This document shows, one piece after another, positions 22,501 to 32,900 of a DNA stretch of 64,000 bases. Numbering within the stretch: the stretch's first letter is position 1; the number at the start of each line of letters is the position of its first letter. Source of the DNA: Capitulum mitella (Eukaryota; Arthropoda; Thecostraca; Pollicipedomorpha; Pollicipedidae); the NCBI GenBank assembly GCA_030062745.1, contig CP099848.1, positions 6,896,501-6,960,500 on the forward strand. The letters are read 5' to 3'. The position numbers were made by a program, and so were the translations under genes. Below the pieces are notes generated by a model. The model saw only the letters and a list, made by a program, of their open reading frames with translations. It ran no database searches and was not told the origin of the DNA.

Positions 22501-23478
22501 CCATGACGACTGGGGTGCGTAAGCTGACGTCACGAAGGAGAAGCTAACCAGAACTTTCTCCAAAAAATGGTAGAGGTTGCCATACAAAGCCGTAAACTTA
22601 AATAAAAGGTCAACAAGAGAGCCGTCTTGATTGTTTTTGAAGCGTCCAAGACCCACTAATGTGGAGTCCCCGACCAATGCAGGTGACCAGACTAAGCTCT
22701 GAAAATTAATGAAAAATACGACTCAGATAAAAAAAAAACTGATAAAACGCTCATTCACGCATTACATCCACAAAGTTACAAAATTGGGTAAAAGCCCATC
22801 CACACCAAACATACAAAACGTAATATTTTTGATGGACTGCTACCAATACTGGTAAACAATGCTTTAAAAAGCAGCCAGAAGAAAAAATAAAGTGGCCCAA
22901 ACCCACCAAAAATTCTGCTTGTAATGGGAAGTAAAAATGTCTGGCATCGCATCTGGCCTCACGTTTTCACAAAATAATGCCCGTGAGATTCTCTTTATGT
23001 TTATATCACATCATCATCATGCACAATCATACGCATCCTGCAAGCAAAACGAAGAAACGATCCTAATCCAGCAAGACGATACAGGTGTGTTGGAGCTGAG
23101 GGAGGGGGAGCAGGGGACAGTTGCCCCCAGCTTTGGGCAACGTTTACCACTTACCCTGTATATGGTGGTGCATAGATGAAACAAGATAAAAATCACATTT
23201 GCCCCCCCCCCCATCTCCACAGAAGTCGCGCCGCTACTAGGATGATACCTTTACAAACTCATCGACGATCAAAATGACTCACCGACGATCAAAATGGCGG
23301 ACAGGAAAGTGGCCATCATAGATAGTGACACAGGCGCCACTCGCATGTTGCGCGTGATGAGCAGCTTCTGCGCATCTTGGTTGCGCATGCCGTAGAAGAT
23401 GCCGATCGCCAGGGTGGCCAGGATGAACACCACCATCACAATGATGTTCACGGTACCGAACTCGGCCGTCGGCGCCAT
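12316..23478 (-). CDS. Sodium/solute symporter, SLC5 family (SMCT-like), nine exons
   Basis: Nine minus-strand exons (23490-23283, 20211-20078, 18244-18056, 16888-16734, 16291-16151, 15759-15422, 14800-14646, 12900-12769, 12520-12316) join in consistent phase into about 548 codons from ATG at 23478. Family members couple Na+ entry to uptake of small organic solutes across the plasma membrane. Order and sequence of blocks match the sodium-coupled monocarboxylate/multivitamin transporter branch: RNMRVAPVSLSMMATFLSA, GTPSEIFYFG, TSVYEYLGLRY, GGFRAVVWADVLQA, PLERHNFW then WTSLLGVNQPAVQR, and SGALSTVSSSLNSLAAVT, which holds the Ser/Thr positions of the sodium site in this fold. The substrate cannot be read from sequence. 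The last exon shown ends in phase 1, so a C-terminal tail exon is missing. Introns carry a piggyBac-like element, a (TA)n tract and a hairpin. The first donor is tandemly duplicated. Confidence 0.9.
12769..12900 (-). CDS. SLC5 gene exon 8
   Basis: The acceptor GATCAG precedes 12900. It encodes GVTSGLVVGLAVALWASFG (membrane) and then an outer loop with CPFNVT, a possible N-glycosylation site. The donor GTCAGC after 12769 keeps phase 0 into exon 9. A stronger-looking GTGAGA after 12731 is the alternative, but it would not match exon 9 in phase. Confidence 0.75.
13291..14482 (-). mobile_element. piggyBac-like non-autonomous element, copy B
   Basis: Intact TTAA duplications flank it (13291-13294 and 14479-14482), with ends CCCTATTCCCGGAGGG on the left and CAACAGGG on the right. 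It is an inverted, diverged copy of the element at 1905-3190 and is colinear with it over its whole length, about 95 bases shorter. It lies in the SLC5 intron between exons 7 and 8. It has no coding capacity. Confidence 0.78.
13844..13876 (-). promoter_or_regulatory. Four half-sites in DR1-DR4-DR4 spacing, inside copy B
   Basis: TGACCT is found at 13844, 13851, 13861 and 13871, the exact mirror of the 2543-2575 cluster. Conservation of all four half-sites and spacings between two diverged copies is the reason for listing it. Regulatory function is inference. Confidence 0.5.
14646..14800 (-). CDS. SLC5 gene exon 7
   Basis: The acceptor CTTCACAG precedes 14800 and the donor GTCAGT follows 14646. 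It encodes LVFGIASVGLSFLAQNMGG, QIAIGVYGGCTGPILAIF and LALFLPFSNPA, which correspond to two consecutive helices late in the SLC5 fold. It enters in phase 1 and leaves in phase 0. Confidence 0.88.
14801..15421. other. SLC5 intron 6
   Basis: No repeat or additional exon was recognised in these 621 bases. Confidence 0.55.
15422..15759 (-). CDS. SLC5 gene exon 6
   Basis: The acceptor CTTCCGCAG precedes 15759 and the donor GTCGGT follows 15422. At 338 bases it is the longest exon. It encodes a helix (GVIGGFLMLMMTALATLSG), CDPL, a short outer loop, then GLGGLFLACVL and SGALSTVSSSLNSLAAVT, the most conserved block of the family, and WEDFL. A 278-residue plus-strand frame over the same bases is a shadow. 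Confidence 0.92.
16151..16291 (-). CDS. SLC5 gene exon 5
   Basis: The acceptor TTGCAG precedes 16291 and the donor GTGAGC follows 16151. It encodes WNVDPLERHNFWNTFFGQ and WTSLLGVNQPAVQRLLSLP then TYKKAAA, the signature of the loop and helix before the middle of the SLC5 fold. Confidence 0.92.
16292..16733. other. SLC5 intron 4
   Basis: It contains a (TA)n tract at 16481-16532 and a short CAAAT-type run near 16567-16600. Nothing else was recognised. Confidence 0.6.
16481..16532. repeat. (AT)n microsatellite in SLC5 intron 4
   Basis: About 26 AT units, within an intron. Confidence 0.95.
16734..16888 (-). CDS. SLC5 gene exon 4
   Basis: The acceptor CGCTGCAG precedes 16888 and the donor GTGAGA follows 16734. 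It encodes GGFRAVVWADVLQASIMVAG and a helix, then GGFSQMLEINRKHERLTLF. The GGxxAVxWxDxxQ block is diagnostic for SLC5. Confidence 0.92.
17257..17288. repeat. Perfect hairpin, 14 bp arms and 4-base loop, in SLC5 intron 3
   Basis: The left arm is 17257-17270 (ACTACTAAGCCCAG), the loop is TAGC, and the right arm is 17275-17288. There are no mismatches. It is short enough to be a chance fold or a transposon end. Confidence 0.7.
17950..18055 (-). repeat. Degenerate minisatellite next to the SLC5 exon 3 donor
   Basis: Blocks of CACACGGGCCACC and CCCTCCCATTCAC-type sequence recur two to three times immediately downstream of the exon 3 donor (minus strand). One block carries the donor context GTGAGTGGGAGGGA and another GTGAATGGGAGGGA. 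Confidence 0.5.
18056..18244 (-). CDS. SLC5 gene exon 3
   Basis: The acceptor CGTTCCAG precedes 18244 and the donor GTGAGT follows 18056. In phase 0 it encodes YLGLRYNKKPLKLVGT, LLYTGIALYAPSIVLSNVTG and LSICLTGLLGTSYTAF. NVT is a possible glycosylation site if it faces outward. Confidence 0.92.
18245..20077. other. SLC5 intron 2
   Basis: Mostly featureless. Around 19802-20000 a GGGGTATAGCCAAGGG start and CCTCCTTGGTGACATCC end suggest another short element of the hAT-like type seen at 23851, but the ends are too degraded to call. Confidence 0.45.
20078..20211 (-). CDS. SLC5 gene exon 2
   Basis: The acceptor CATTTCAG precedes 20211 and the donor GTAACC follows 20078. It completes the Gly codon begun in exon 1 and encodes GTPSEIFYFG, a helix (ITFPIAASIGAIFFLPTFF) and RLQLTSVYE. 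Confidence 0.9.
20212..23282. other. SLC5 intron 1
   Basis: Three kilobases without a recognised gene. It holds a GCTGAAT run near 20830-20862 and AAT repeats near 21098-21150. Confidence 0.5.
23257..23296 (-). repeat. 20 bp tandem duplication spanning the SLC5 exon 1 donor
   Basis: Two adjacent 20-base copies (23277-23296 and 23257-23276) differ at one position. Read on the minus strand the exon-side copy has GTCG then GTGAGT, while the intron-side copy has ATGAGT, so its donor GT is lost. Confidence 0.88.
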
Positions 23479-23490
23479 CTTGCCTGCGTT
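23283..23490 (-). CDS. SLC5 gene exon 1 of the coding region
   Basis: An acceptor-like CTCCTTCAG precedes 23490, so a 5' untranslated exon probably lies upstream. The ATG at 23478 starts MAPTAEFGT, then the first helix (NIIVMVVFILATLAIGIFYG) and RNMRVAPVSLSMMATFLSA with ILIVG at the end. The donor is GTGAGT after 23283. Confidence 0.88.
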
Positions 23491-23850
23491 CTGAAGGAGG
23501 AAAGGGAAGTCAGCCCATGACGAGAACCCAAAGCGGTTCGGCTGAGGTACCATGCGAGGATTGCTTGTCTGCAGCAGGCAGCAGGAATATTCTGCCGCTT
23601 TACTTTTCAGCATTGACCCGCACATCTTTAGGTCGCACGGGCACCGATTCCCACCACCACCCTATAAAATCATTCGGATGAAATAAAAATAGAAATACAT
23701 AGAATACTGGGCATCACAAGCTAAATTGTCTCCTGAATCAGCAATACGTGTGCTAAAGGCATATGCACATGATATTCATTCAAGGAAAGAGCAACGATCA
23801 TGAGAACAGACTTTCTGGCGATCTGTATCACTGTTTTGTCTTTATGCCTC

Positions 23851-24027
23851 AGCAGGGGCGCAGCCAGGATTTTCTTAAGGAGGGGGCCGAGAGCCCAGTG
23901 CGAACTGCAATCATACGAAAACCGCCTGCTGGGAAGACGATGTGCAACAGTTTTCACAAAAATGTGGGCCTAAGGAAGGGGCCCGGGCCCCCGGGCCCCC
24001 TCCCCCCCCGTTGGCTGTACCAGTGTA
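23851..24027 (+). mobile_element. Short hAT-like element (CAGGGGCGCAGCCAGG end)
   Basis: It starts CAGGGGCGCAGCCAGGATTT and ends with TTGGCTGTACCAGTG, a decayed inverse. An internal block (CAGCAGGCGG and its surroundings) recurs in inverse orientation at 46099-46190. There is no coding capacity. Assignment to hAT rests on the CAGGGG..-type terminus only. Confidence 0.45.
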
Positions 24028-27000
24028 CCTCAGCGACTATCCGTTTTGCATGAGACAGAAGGAAAAGTCTAAACAGTAAAATCGAAGGTCCATCATGCAA
24101 CATGCTTGCTCGAAAAGGTTAATGATTTGAGGCTAATCAAGAGGGTTATGAGCCTGTTACATTTTCTATGCAGTTTAAACTTACGTCTCATAACTGACCT
24201 AATACTTCCTTAACTGACCTGACACCGATTAAAATGCTGTTGATAAAAACCGCTTGATATGCATTCTTGTGAAAAGAGCAAAATAACTAAAGTAACACTT
24301 CATGCAGCGTTAGTACCATATCTGTGCACCACTTCGTTTGTGGGAAATTAATAATCATATGGTCACGTAATTGTAATTGACGCCTCACGACCATCCCATT
24401 CACGATGTCAATCTTCGATGTGTTGCAATATCAATGGCACAGCTCTCTTTTAGAGTTGCAGACATTTTTAGCGGGCTGTTTCGCCTATCGTCGGGAACCC
24501 AGCTGCATTCTCCGGTATTAGACTGAGGTAGTTTACCACCGATCTACAGCTGACTCGCTACGTCTTCGGGGCTGGCGTCTTGCAGCCCCCAGGCCGGCAT
24601 CACGACAGACGAGCCTGCGCCGCGGAACGTTGCAGCTGACGGCAGCGAGGCAGCTGGTAGAAATGTAAGCGTGACGCGTGGACGCGCCGAGTACCAGCGT
24701 TAGCTGAGCGCTGGGGAGAGAGCTGCGTGGTAAGGTGTGTCGATTCGCTGTAGTAAACGTGAGAGCTGCACTGCTTACGGAAACGTCTGTCAGTTGTCAG
24801 GGAATGATGTATGCTCTCGTGCCGCACCGACAACCAAATGCGTGCAGAGGTTGTTGAACACGATCCATATCATTAGTAAATGACCTCGAAAGGCACCGAA
24901 GGTTACGGCGGATTAAGGAGCCACCCACTTGACGAGGTTCCAGCTTGCAGGCTCGTATGGAAGATGTATCATCTGCCGACTCTGAAATCCTGTTCTTTAT
25001 CTTAGCTAATCTTTTTACTTACATAACACGTGACATTGAAATTCGTGCCACGAATGAGATTGTTACAGTGGCTGATGTGACGGAAACTGGTGGAGACCAA
25101 AGCAGTGAGATTCTCCGACCAGGCGGGCGCCTAAGTAAACGTAAGCGAAAACTGCTGTATGGTTTAGTGCAGTTGGTTTATTAGCGTGTTCTTTGTGAAT
25201 GTATTTATTGCCTTTCTCCGGCTATTGCCCAGTATTTTCACAACGGCATCATATATGAGAATGCAATAAATAAAACAGATAGGAACTGACGTCGAAACAA
25301 CTCTTTTTCCTGTTGAGAAATATCTGCATTTCTAGCCATTATGATAATTTCCTAAACACCAAACAGATTCAGTGATGACCATCAACAGAAAGTACCGAGG
25401 TACAGTGATCGGTACCGCGGGTCTACCGGCAACTGGCCAACATAGGTCCAAACTGACTACCACACGATCGCGTCGCATCCTTAGTGGCACGTTTAACCTT
25501 CGCTGCAAAATCAGCCGTCACTTGGCATTGTGCGATCGGTTGTAGGATCCGAAGTCTATGCAACAAGTTCTGCTTAGCACGGACTCCGATCCGTAACATC
25601 GCCCCAGCAACCATTCGGACCAAAATTTAACATGCAGACAACTTTTTTCTTAGACTCTTTTAAGTGGTACGAGCAATTGGGTGTGAATTACATAGAGCTG
25701 AGGATTCGGATTCGGGTGATTCGAATATTTTGCACAATATTAGGATTCGGCGAATGACTGCATTTTGATTTCAAGATTCGAATACTCGGCGAATTTTCGG
25801 TTGGCCACGTTTTCACCCAAATGTTTGCCGAACATTGCAATGCCAACCAAGTATTCGAACACTCTGCTGTGTTTCGCTGCAGAACCTGAAAAAATATGCC
25901 AGCCAAATTACGCATAACCAAGCGGAATGCTAATTTGGGCACTGCCTACCGTTATTTTTGCTTCTGTACATCGTTATGGATGAAAGCAATGCTCAGAGTG
26001 ACACGTCTAAGATATGCTCCGCCTACTCCCCACGTGGCATGGATCTGCTCATCGTGTCTCATGGGGAGATGAGTAGCCTCGAGAATAATCTGACATTGGT
26101 TCCGTGTCTGGTAACGACGGGCAGAGGCGCCAGGTCGGTATCAGTCGGTGAATGAAGCTGGACGCTACCGTAAACTACATGCGAGCTTGCTTATATTGTC
26201 TTTTTTATTTCAGTCTATCATTTTGTCCCCAACTTTTCCCCACAGCATTCACGTCTCCTTGGTCACCTCGCTGGCACCAGTGGCGATGGTGTATCATTAT
26301 GGTTTCCGGTTGGTCTAAAATCCATCCTGTTGGCCTGGTAGGAGTACAGTCTCACTGTCCAACTTCCATCCATTTCCCAAACTCAACAGTTTCTTGCTGG
26401 GGCTCACTGTGCTACAAATGATGCGATCATGCACGCTGTGGATGACTTCCTGTAAATGCAAGCCGAAACCTTTTATTCTGATGGGATCAAGGCCCTCCAG
26501 CATCGCTGCAAAAGTTTGGACCTTAAAGCAGACTATACAGGGAAATAACAGCTCGCGGTTCTTCCCACCCACCTCTGTCATAGTCAGGCTGAGATCTTTT
26601 CGTCCAACGTTCGTACAAATGGTCACCGATAGCCACGTTTGCGGTAACCGTGTTGTCTTAAGGTTCCCTTTGCCTTGACCGGGCCTGGCGAAACTGCTCC
26701 GCCACAAATCCGCCGACGGAGTCCTAATTTTGGTCGGCCACGCCATCGAGCTAACCCACTTCAAGTCCCCATTGGCGCGGCATACCTCGGAAATACGCCC
26801 GTTGTTTCCCAAGTGCCTGCAGCGCACGGCTCGGCTCCCGTCCGACAGCCGTCAGCGTCGTGGAAAACTCCGTGCGTTTCGATGAAAGCAACGCCTTGTT
26901 GTGCCGCCTGGCCATCTGGGCACTGGCCAGTCGTCCTAACGGTTTAAGCGGCTATATTTTGAAGCCGTTCTCGGAAGGTTTTGATGCTTGGTTCCGTGCA

Positions 27001-28411
27001 AATCGCTGACATCGATCGGCTTGTGCTCTGGGCAATGATTTCGTGGCGATGACTGCCGTGAAGATGGCTGCGTGACGTTGCCCGGGAACTCCGCAAAAAC
27101 TTTAAGGAACATGCCATGTTCGTGCTGGGCAACAGCTCATCGCGGGGTGCAGCGCAACACTATAGCAATGGATATGTCTGACGGGATTTCCGCCCATTGC
27201 CTCGTCTATCGGAATTTCCGCAGACTGCAGACTGTTTCATCTAAGAGGGGATTCTGAAAACGCGACTTCTCAGAAATCTGTTGCCATTTTGCGAATTCCT
27301 GTAAGGATGTTCCTTCAGGCTAATTTTGTGGCGGGAAAATTAAACGCTTTGGGATCACGTAGTTACGTTTGAAGTATTTCATCCTAACAGGGCGGTCAAC
27401 ATGGCAAAGCGAAAGACGGAAAAATGTGTGTGTCAAGCTCGCACACAAACTTCAGGATGGACATGAGACCAGGTGAGTTAGCCCAGGTTAACCGGTCACG
27501 GGATGGTCGTATCATAAAGCTGTGAGACAGAGCAGAGACGAGTTCAAGTGATTCAAACTAGCATCAGGGAACACTACTTGGAAGACATGCCTGTTTTTCC
27601 CCCAGTTACCTGAATTAACAAGGCCGGCAGAGTTACGAGAACCGGTTTAATTCTGAGTAATCCAGGTGTGAAATTTCCCGACGTCCTCTGAATGCGCACT
27701 CGGGCGCCAGGATTTTCATACGGGAGAAGCCCGACCAACCCAGCGCCCCCCCCCCCAACTAAAAACTCCTGGAATTTCTGCTACTTTGTTTTCAGATGTC
27801 GGGAGTTTGGATCTCTTATTCATTAGACGAAACAGGCTGTAAAAATTTTGGGGTGTTAAGGGAGTCCGGGGCCCCTTTGGTGCGCCTATGGGTACCTTGA
27901 TGGGGTACGGTTTCTCAATCATGTAGTGGATACCAACACACACGCTTTCTGATCTCTGTAACCTGCTTCATGCATATAGGAGCGTTTTTGGATCTGGGTC
28001 ATGGTACTTACTTTTATTTTCTGATTTTTGGGTGCACAGACCATGGGGCTGCACAGCTGTCGTTTGTGGGTGCAGGCGTACTCACGGAGAAATATAAAGT
28101 TACAGCCCAGGTACAGTCCAAACATAAATACAGTCGACCTCAATGTGTAAGATCCCACACAATCCCCAAGACATTATAACACAGCAAACAGCACTCTGCG
28201 AACAAATCACATTCGGTGCATACAGCAATCACTGCCTATCCAACATACACATTACGCATGAGACACTCATCGCACGGCGTGCACGGCATCCACAGCAGAC
28301 ACCGAATGCATAGCGCAAAGACAAACAGGATCCCTTGTACTACGTATGCACAGCGCATATCCGCCATGCAGTGGACACAGCAATGCGGTGGCCTCACATT
28401 CCCCCAGTGCC
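24028..28411. other. Spacer, no supported gene
   Basis: A 170-residue open frame on the minus strand at 26315-26827 is long for its surroundings, but I recognise no domain and the flanking frames are broken; it may be an old transposon piece. Poly-C runs occur near 24003 and 27746. Confidence 0.45.
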
Positions 28412-28543
28412 CGCAGCGGACAGCGTCGGAACCGGCCCGCGAGCCGTTCGGTTCCTCGCACCGAGCCCGGTCGGTCTCGCCGGCTGGATAGCACGCTCAG
28501 GCCCGACGCTCTGGCCTCGCTGGCGTTACGCAAGGACTTCTGA
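28412..28543 (+). CDS. Possible orphan terminal exon
   Basis: A GC-rich block after a CCCCCAG acceptor encodes an Arg/Ser/Pro-rich stretch with RRNRPASRSVPRTEPGRSRR and then DALASLALRKDF and a stop at 28541-28543. The composition is exon-like compared with the AT-rich flanks. No partner exons or family were recognised, so this is weak. Confidence 0.28.
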   Translation, partial: RSGQRRNRPASRSVPRTEPGRSRRLDSTLRPDALASLALRKDF

Positions 28544-31500
28544 AGGTCGCGCTCTCCGTGGGGCGGTGAGCGGTCAGGTAAAAACACACCACCTGTTGTG
28601 GAGCAAGACCAGAAGGCCGAATGGAACGGATGCCGAATAGTACTGTGCGCTGGCTGGTGGCCTTGGTGCATTACCTTGCTCTCCGTGTAATGAGGTACTG
28701 CGTTAGGTAATTATGATATTGATTGGCAATACTTATTTTGCAGCGTGGCTGCTTTGTCGCAGCGCTCGCGGAATTTCTTTTTAGTTACAGACGATGGGGG
28801 TTAAAACGAGAAAGGGAACGGCCACAGCCTTATAACAGGAGTGGTAAGGTTTTGGAGCTGTGGCGAAATAGCAATGTGGCTTTCACAAGGCACGACCCAG
28901 TGTCGCGGACTGTTCATTAGAAAGTCGGCTGATCCTAAGAATATCGCTGGAATAGTATCACTGGTCGCGTCTTTAAAACCTCTTTTCCTGGGAAATGCAT
29001 GGAAACGTAACAATGTTATCAATAAAACAACCATTTTCTGATGCCTTCGTTCAAGATGATGCATTGCCGGTCTACTGGTAACGTTCGTTGACCTGCTCCA
29101 TCTCGTGTCGTCACACAGCTACTAACAACAGGGCAGGAATCCATAGGATATGCTGAAAATCCTTCGGAAAGGCTTTGAAATCCTGCATGAAGCTGCGCAG
29201 ACATCCTGTCAATGTTCAAACATTTTCATTTAAAAATTCCAAGGAGGTATTCTAAACGTAGAAGTACGGATTATGACAACAAAAGATCCTTGTCCTTTAC
29301 AGATATCACTTACAGACGATTGGCTTAAAGTTTGACAATGATCTTTTGATCCTTTTCTAAGCCCGCAAACCAGTGAGATTAATGCTGATTTTAAAGTCGT
29401 TTGCGTGATCATGGCATCTTTTGCACGGCAGATTTAAAAACGGAAACAACAGGGACAACAGCATGGCTTTTGGCGACCCCCGTGTCATGCATAGAAGACG
29501 CAGACCAGTTTCCTTCATATCGCTGACCGGTATACAGCGCATTGTGCCCTTCTCCATGGTGTGTTTCTGAATAAACCGAATATGGCTACTGCCATTTAAT
29601 TATCGCACAAATTCACGCGTCTTGCCGCAAATCGACGCGTAGTCAGGGCGTCGCACGAGTTTCTCTCTTCTTTTGCGGCCCCTGGTCAGTAGCGTAACCA
29701 GGAGGTCCTAGTGGCCCTAAGACCCTCCGAAATTTTTCCGCACACGAAGAGGCCCCTGGCATTTGCCCGAAGGGGCCCCCTGGCCGGCAAAGGCGCACCA
29801 ACTCCTCAGAAAAGGACCCCTAGATCCCAGGCAAAGACCCATCTGGCAGGTTGCGGATGCCCCCTGACCGGGGAAGGTCCCCGGCATATATCTACCGAAA
29901 GGCATATGCGAGGACCGGAAACGATGCTCCTCTGCAAAGCACCCGCCAGCCAGGACAGGTCCTCCTGCTGTGGGACAGTGCCGCTGTGTCGGGAAGGGAG
30001 CCCCAGTGACGTAATCTAAGACAAGGGCCCAAGGGGTGTACATCCCGCTGGGATAATGATTCCCATGTTCATCATGAACAAGGAAGGGGATCCCCTGCGC
30101 TGGCTTTCTCGCATGTCCTGAAAGGTCCCAATGTCCATTGACCTGGGAAGGTCAGCGACGGGATTAAGCAAAGGCAGCTCTTGGCAGGAAAGGAACCTCT
30201 GCACTGGAATGGCTGTGTTATGTCAGTGCTGGTAGTGGCGTAGCCAGGTGGTCGTCAAGGCAATGGCTAGACATTCAGATCCAGAAAAAGTGGGAGCTCC
30301 ACCATTAAATGGGCGCCGGTGGCCAGAGTTTAGGTAATCCAGGTCCGTTTGTATAGAAACCGTGGTTACTTTGGGGAAAAAGGCAGGTTGCTCGAAATAA
30401 ATTATTATCTATATGTCCGATGACTTTATATAGCTGGAATCAAACGTGCATTTAAGGGCTGCTGTGCACTGCGCATATCAATTTTGATTTAGCTGGGCTG
30501 CTTCTGTATTCTGGCGCAGAGTTCGCAACAAATGCGGCGGCATGTGCAAGATAGCTGGCGAATGTGATCCTGCTGTACAGTCTTCCTTTGCACACCAAAC
30601 ATATGTGTGATTGTGTAGGTGCATTTTTCAGTGGTGAGTGGTGAGCAGGGGTGTAAAGTTACTGTTAAGGGTGTTGCAAGATGCATCTCTCACGATATGG
30701 AGGATCACCCAAATTTCGTCTCAGCCAGCGCAAATTTATATTTCCTCGAAGCCAATGGAAATCTGCGTTTCCCCTGGGCCCAGGGGATAATTGGCCCGAA
30801 AATGACAGGAAACACGTGTTTGCAACAACCAACATTTTAGGAACATTACACTCATGGTGGTGAATTGGTAAACCAACTACACAAGCCTTTGACGCTAGTC
30901 ATTATCAATGCGCATTTCCTACATTGGCATAATTATTCACATTTACTAATCGACGACATTTGTTGTTTACTGCTGCAGCATACCTACCAGTGGGTCAGGC
31001 CCAGAGATGCTGGGAAAATTCCTTGACAAAGTAATCATATTTGGTTGTAGTGCCGCAAAACACGAATAACTTGAAAAGTGCCGATAGTATTTGCAGTTCT
31101 CAAAGTCTGATAATGCGGGATAAACCGGTGGATAAAATAAATTCATATCTTGTAATGCAACTAGTAGGAGTTGTAAAAGATGGTTCGCAGCTCGCGCAGC
31201 GCGGACCGAAAGTCATTAGTGCTGTCGGGTACCTTCATTCTTAATGACACTGGAAAATAGGAGCCAACCACCCTTAGTGTTCTAGCCATTGGGTCTCCGT
31301 AGTGCTCAAGGGGCCCTCCGTGTTGGGGACCCCAAATTCTCTATGACTCCCCTCTAAAAAAATCCCTGATCCCACTGACCCCGGTCATCTCGACTGGGCC
31401 CCGGCCACCCCGGCGTGCCTCCCCTGGCACGACCCGTCTCTGGGTCTGAACATCCAGCAGCCGTCGGCACGCGCGGCCATACTCGCAAGTTCACATTGCC

Positions 31501-32480
31501 CCTGCTGGGGTGGACTCTCTGCCCAGCCGAGTTTACCAGGCCAGAGGCACGTTCGTGCCAAGCCCGCGCCGGCCAGGCCTGGCCAGCTCGCGCCGACTGG
31601 TATCGGTCCGCCGCCGGTTTGCACCTGGCCGGGACGGCGCGGAGAAGGGAGATCGGACACCAGGCAAAAGGCCAGACGGAGACGGAGGCTGGCACTCGAA
31701 CCGTTCTTTGTGAAATCTGGTCTGACGCCGGGCAGGATCAGGTTTGTGTGGCGGATGCTGGGGCCGGCTTGCGAAGGTTTACCGCAGTATCAGCGGAGGG
31801 CCACAGGCTCCATGGTCGCTGTTTGCTATTTTGGCGGGCGCGACGTATTTTCATCTGTGCATTTCATTTCGTGTCGCTAAAAGGCAGGAGTAGGTTACAG
31901 TGACGGAAATACAACCATTCCGAACCCGACGAAACTTTTGATGTGGGGCATTGTCATAGCGCGATGACACCTGTCACATAACTTGGTGAATAACGTACTA
32001 ATTCGAATCGGTCCAGTGGTTCCGAGATGAGCTATGAATTCATTCATTTGGTCCTTGGTCGAGGCCATCACACGACAAACTACAGTGATAAGCATAAGAT
32101 TTTAAGAATTCATTATGGACGAAAAAACTTCAAATCGCCGCGAATAGTTCTAGGTGATCTCCAGTTCCTTTGCATTACTGGAACTGATCATTGCTACTTT
32201 ATCTAGGCTATCCGTCTGAAGAACATCTTCGTTTTCCGTTCACTTCCGGAGCTGCTCCCACAAGCTCTGTAAACATGGTCTGTCATGTGCGACCATGGCT
32301 CCCACCTTGCTAACGACGCCATTTTCCAGTGATACGGCGGTCAGTTGGCATGCATGAAGGTGATGGAAGATCTGTGATGGGACGGACAGCTCGCAAGTTC
32401 ATCGTTCGCCAGTTGAGCTAAACGCAACGCGACAGCAGATGAATGAGCTTCGGGTGAACGGGAGAATGACGAGGATGGGA
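28544..32480. other. Spacer with repeat scraps, no supported gene
   Basis: GTAGCGTAACCAGG-type and GTGGCGTAGCCAGG-type motifs at 29687 and 30234 look like ends of the hAT-like short elements. A GC-rich patch at 31380-31730 has open frames on both strands but no domain I can name. Confidence 0.45.
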
Positions 32481-32489
32481 TCTGGTGGA

Positions 32490-32900
32490 GGAACTGAAGA
32501 AGATGGTGCCGGCGTTTCCAGACTTCTGTAACACCGGTTTGGGCAAGCCGTGGAAGGTCAAGTTCCTGGTCGACGGCTCCGCGCTCCGCTTCTACGAATG
32601 CCGCCCACCGCCGCTAGCCGTGAAGGAGCAGATAGGAGAAGCTTGAGAGGCAAGCTGAGCTAAGGATTCCGGAACGTGTAACAAGTGCTAGCTGGACTGC
32701 CCCGGTGGTACCGATCAAGAAATCGGGACGGCCGCTCAGGCTCTGTGGGGGCTATGAATTGACGACGAATGAGGCTACAATCCAAGAAAAACACCCGCCG
32801 TCCCGTGTGGAGGAACTCTTCGCGCTCCTGACAGCCTAGCCGCAGTTCACGAAAAAAGGCCTGAATGAGGCACAGTTCCGGATGGAGCTCGACTAGTGGA
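32490..32900 (+). pseudogene. Ty3/gypsy reverse transcriptase relic, N-terminal part
   Basis: The plus strand encodes FPDFCNTGLGKPWKVKFLVD and then, after a break, TSASWTAPVVPIKKSGRPLR followed by LCGGYELT. These match the start of gypsy-type reverse transcriptases, where S.W.SPIV.V.KKDG..R.C.DY is the first conserved block. In-frame stops near 32644, 32838 and 32893 show it is dead. It ends where an AT-rich insert begins. Confidence 0.72.
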
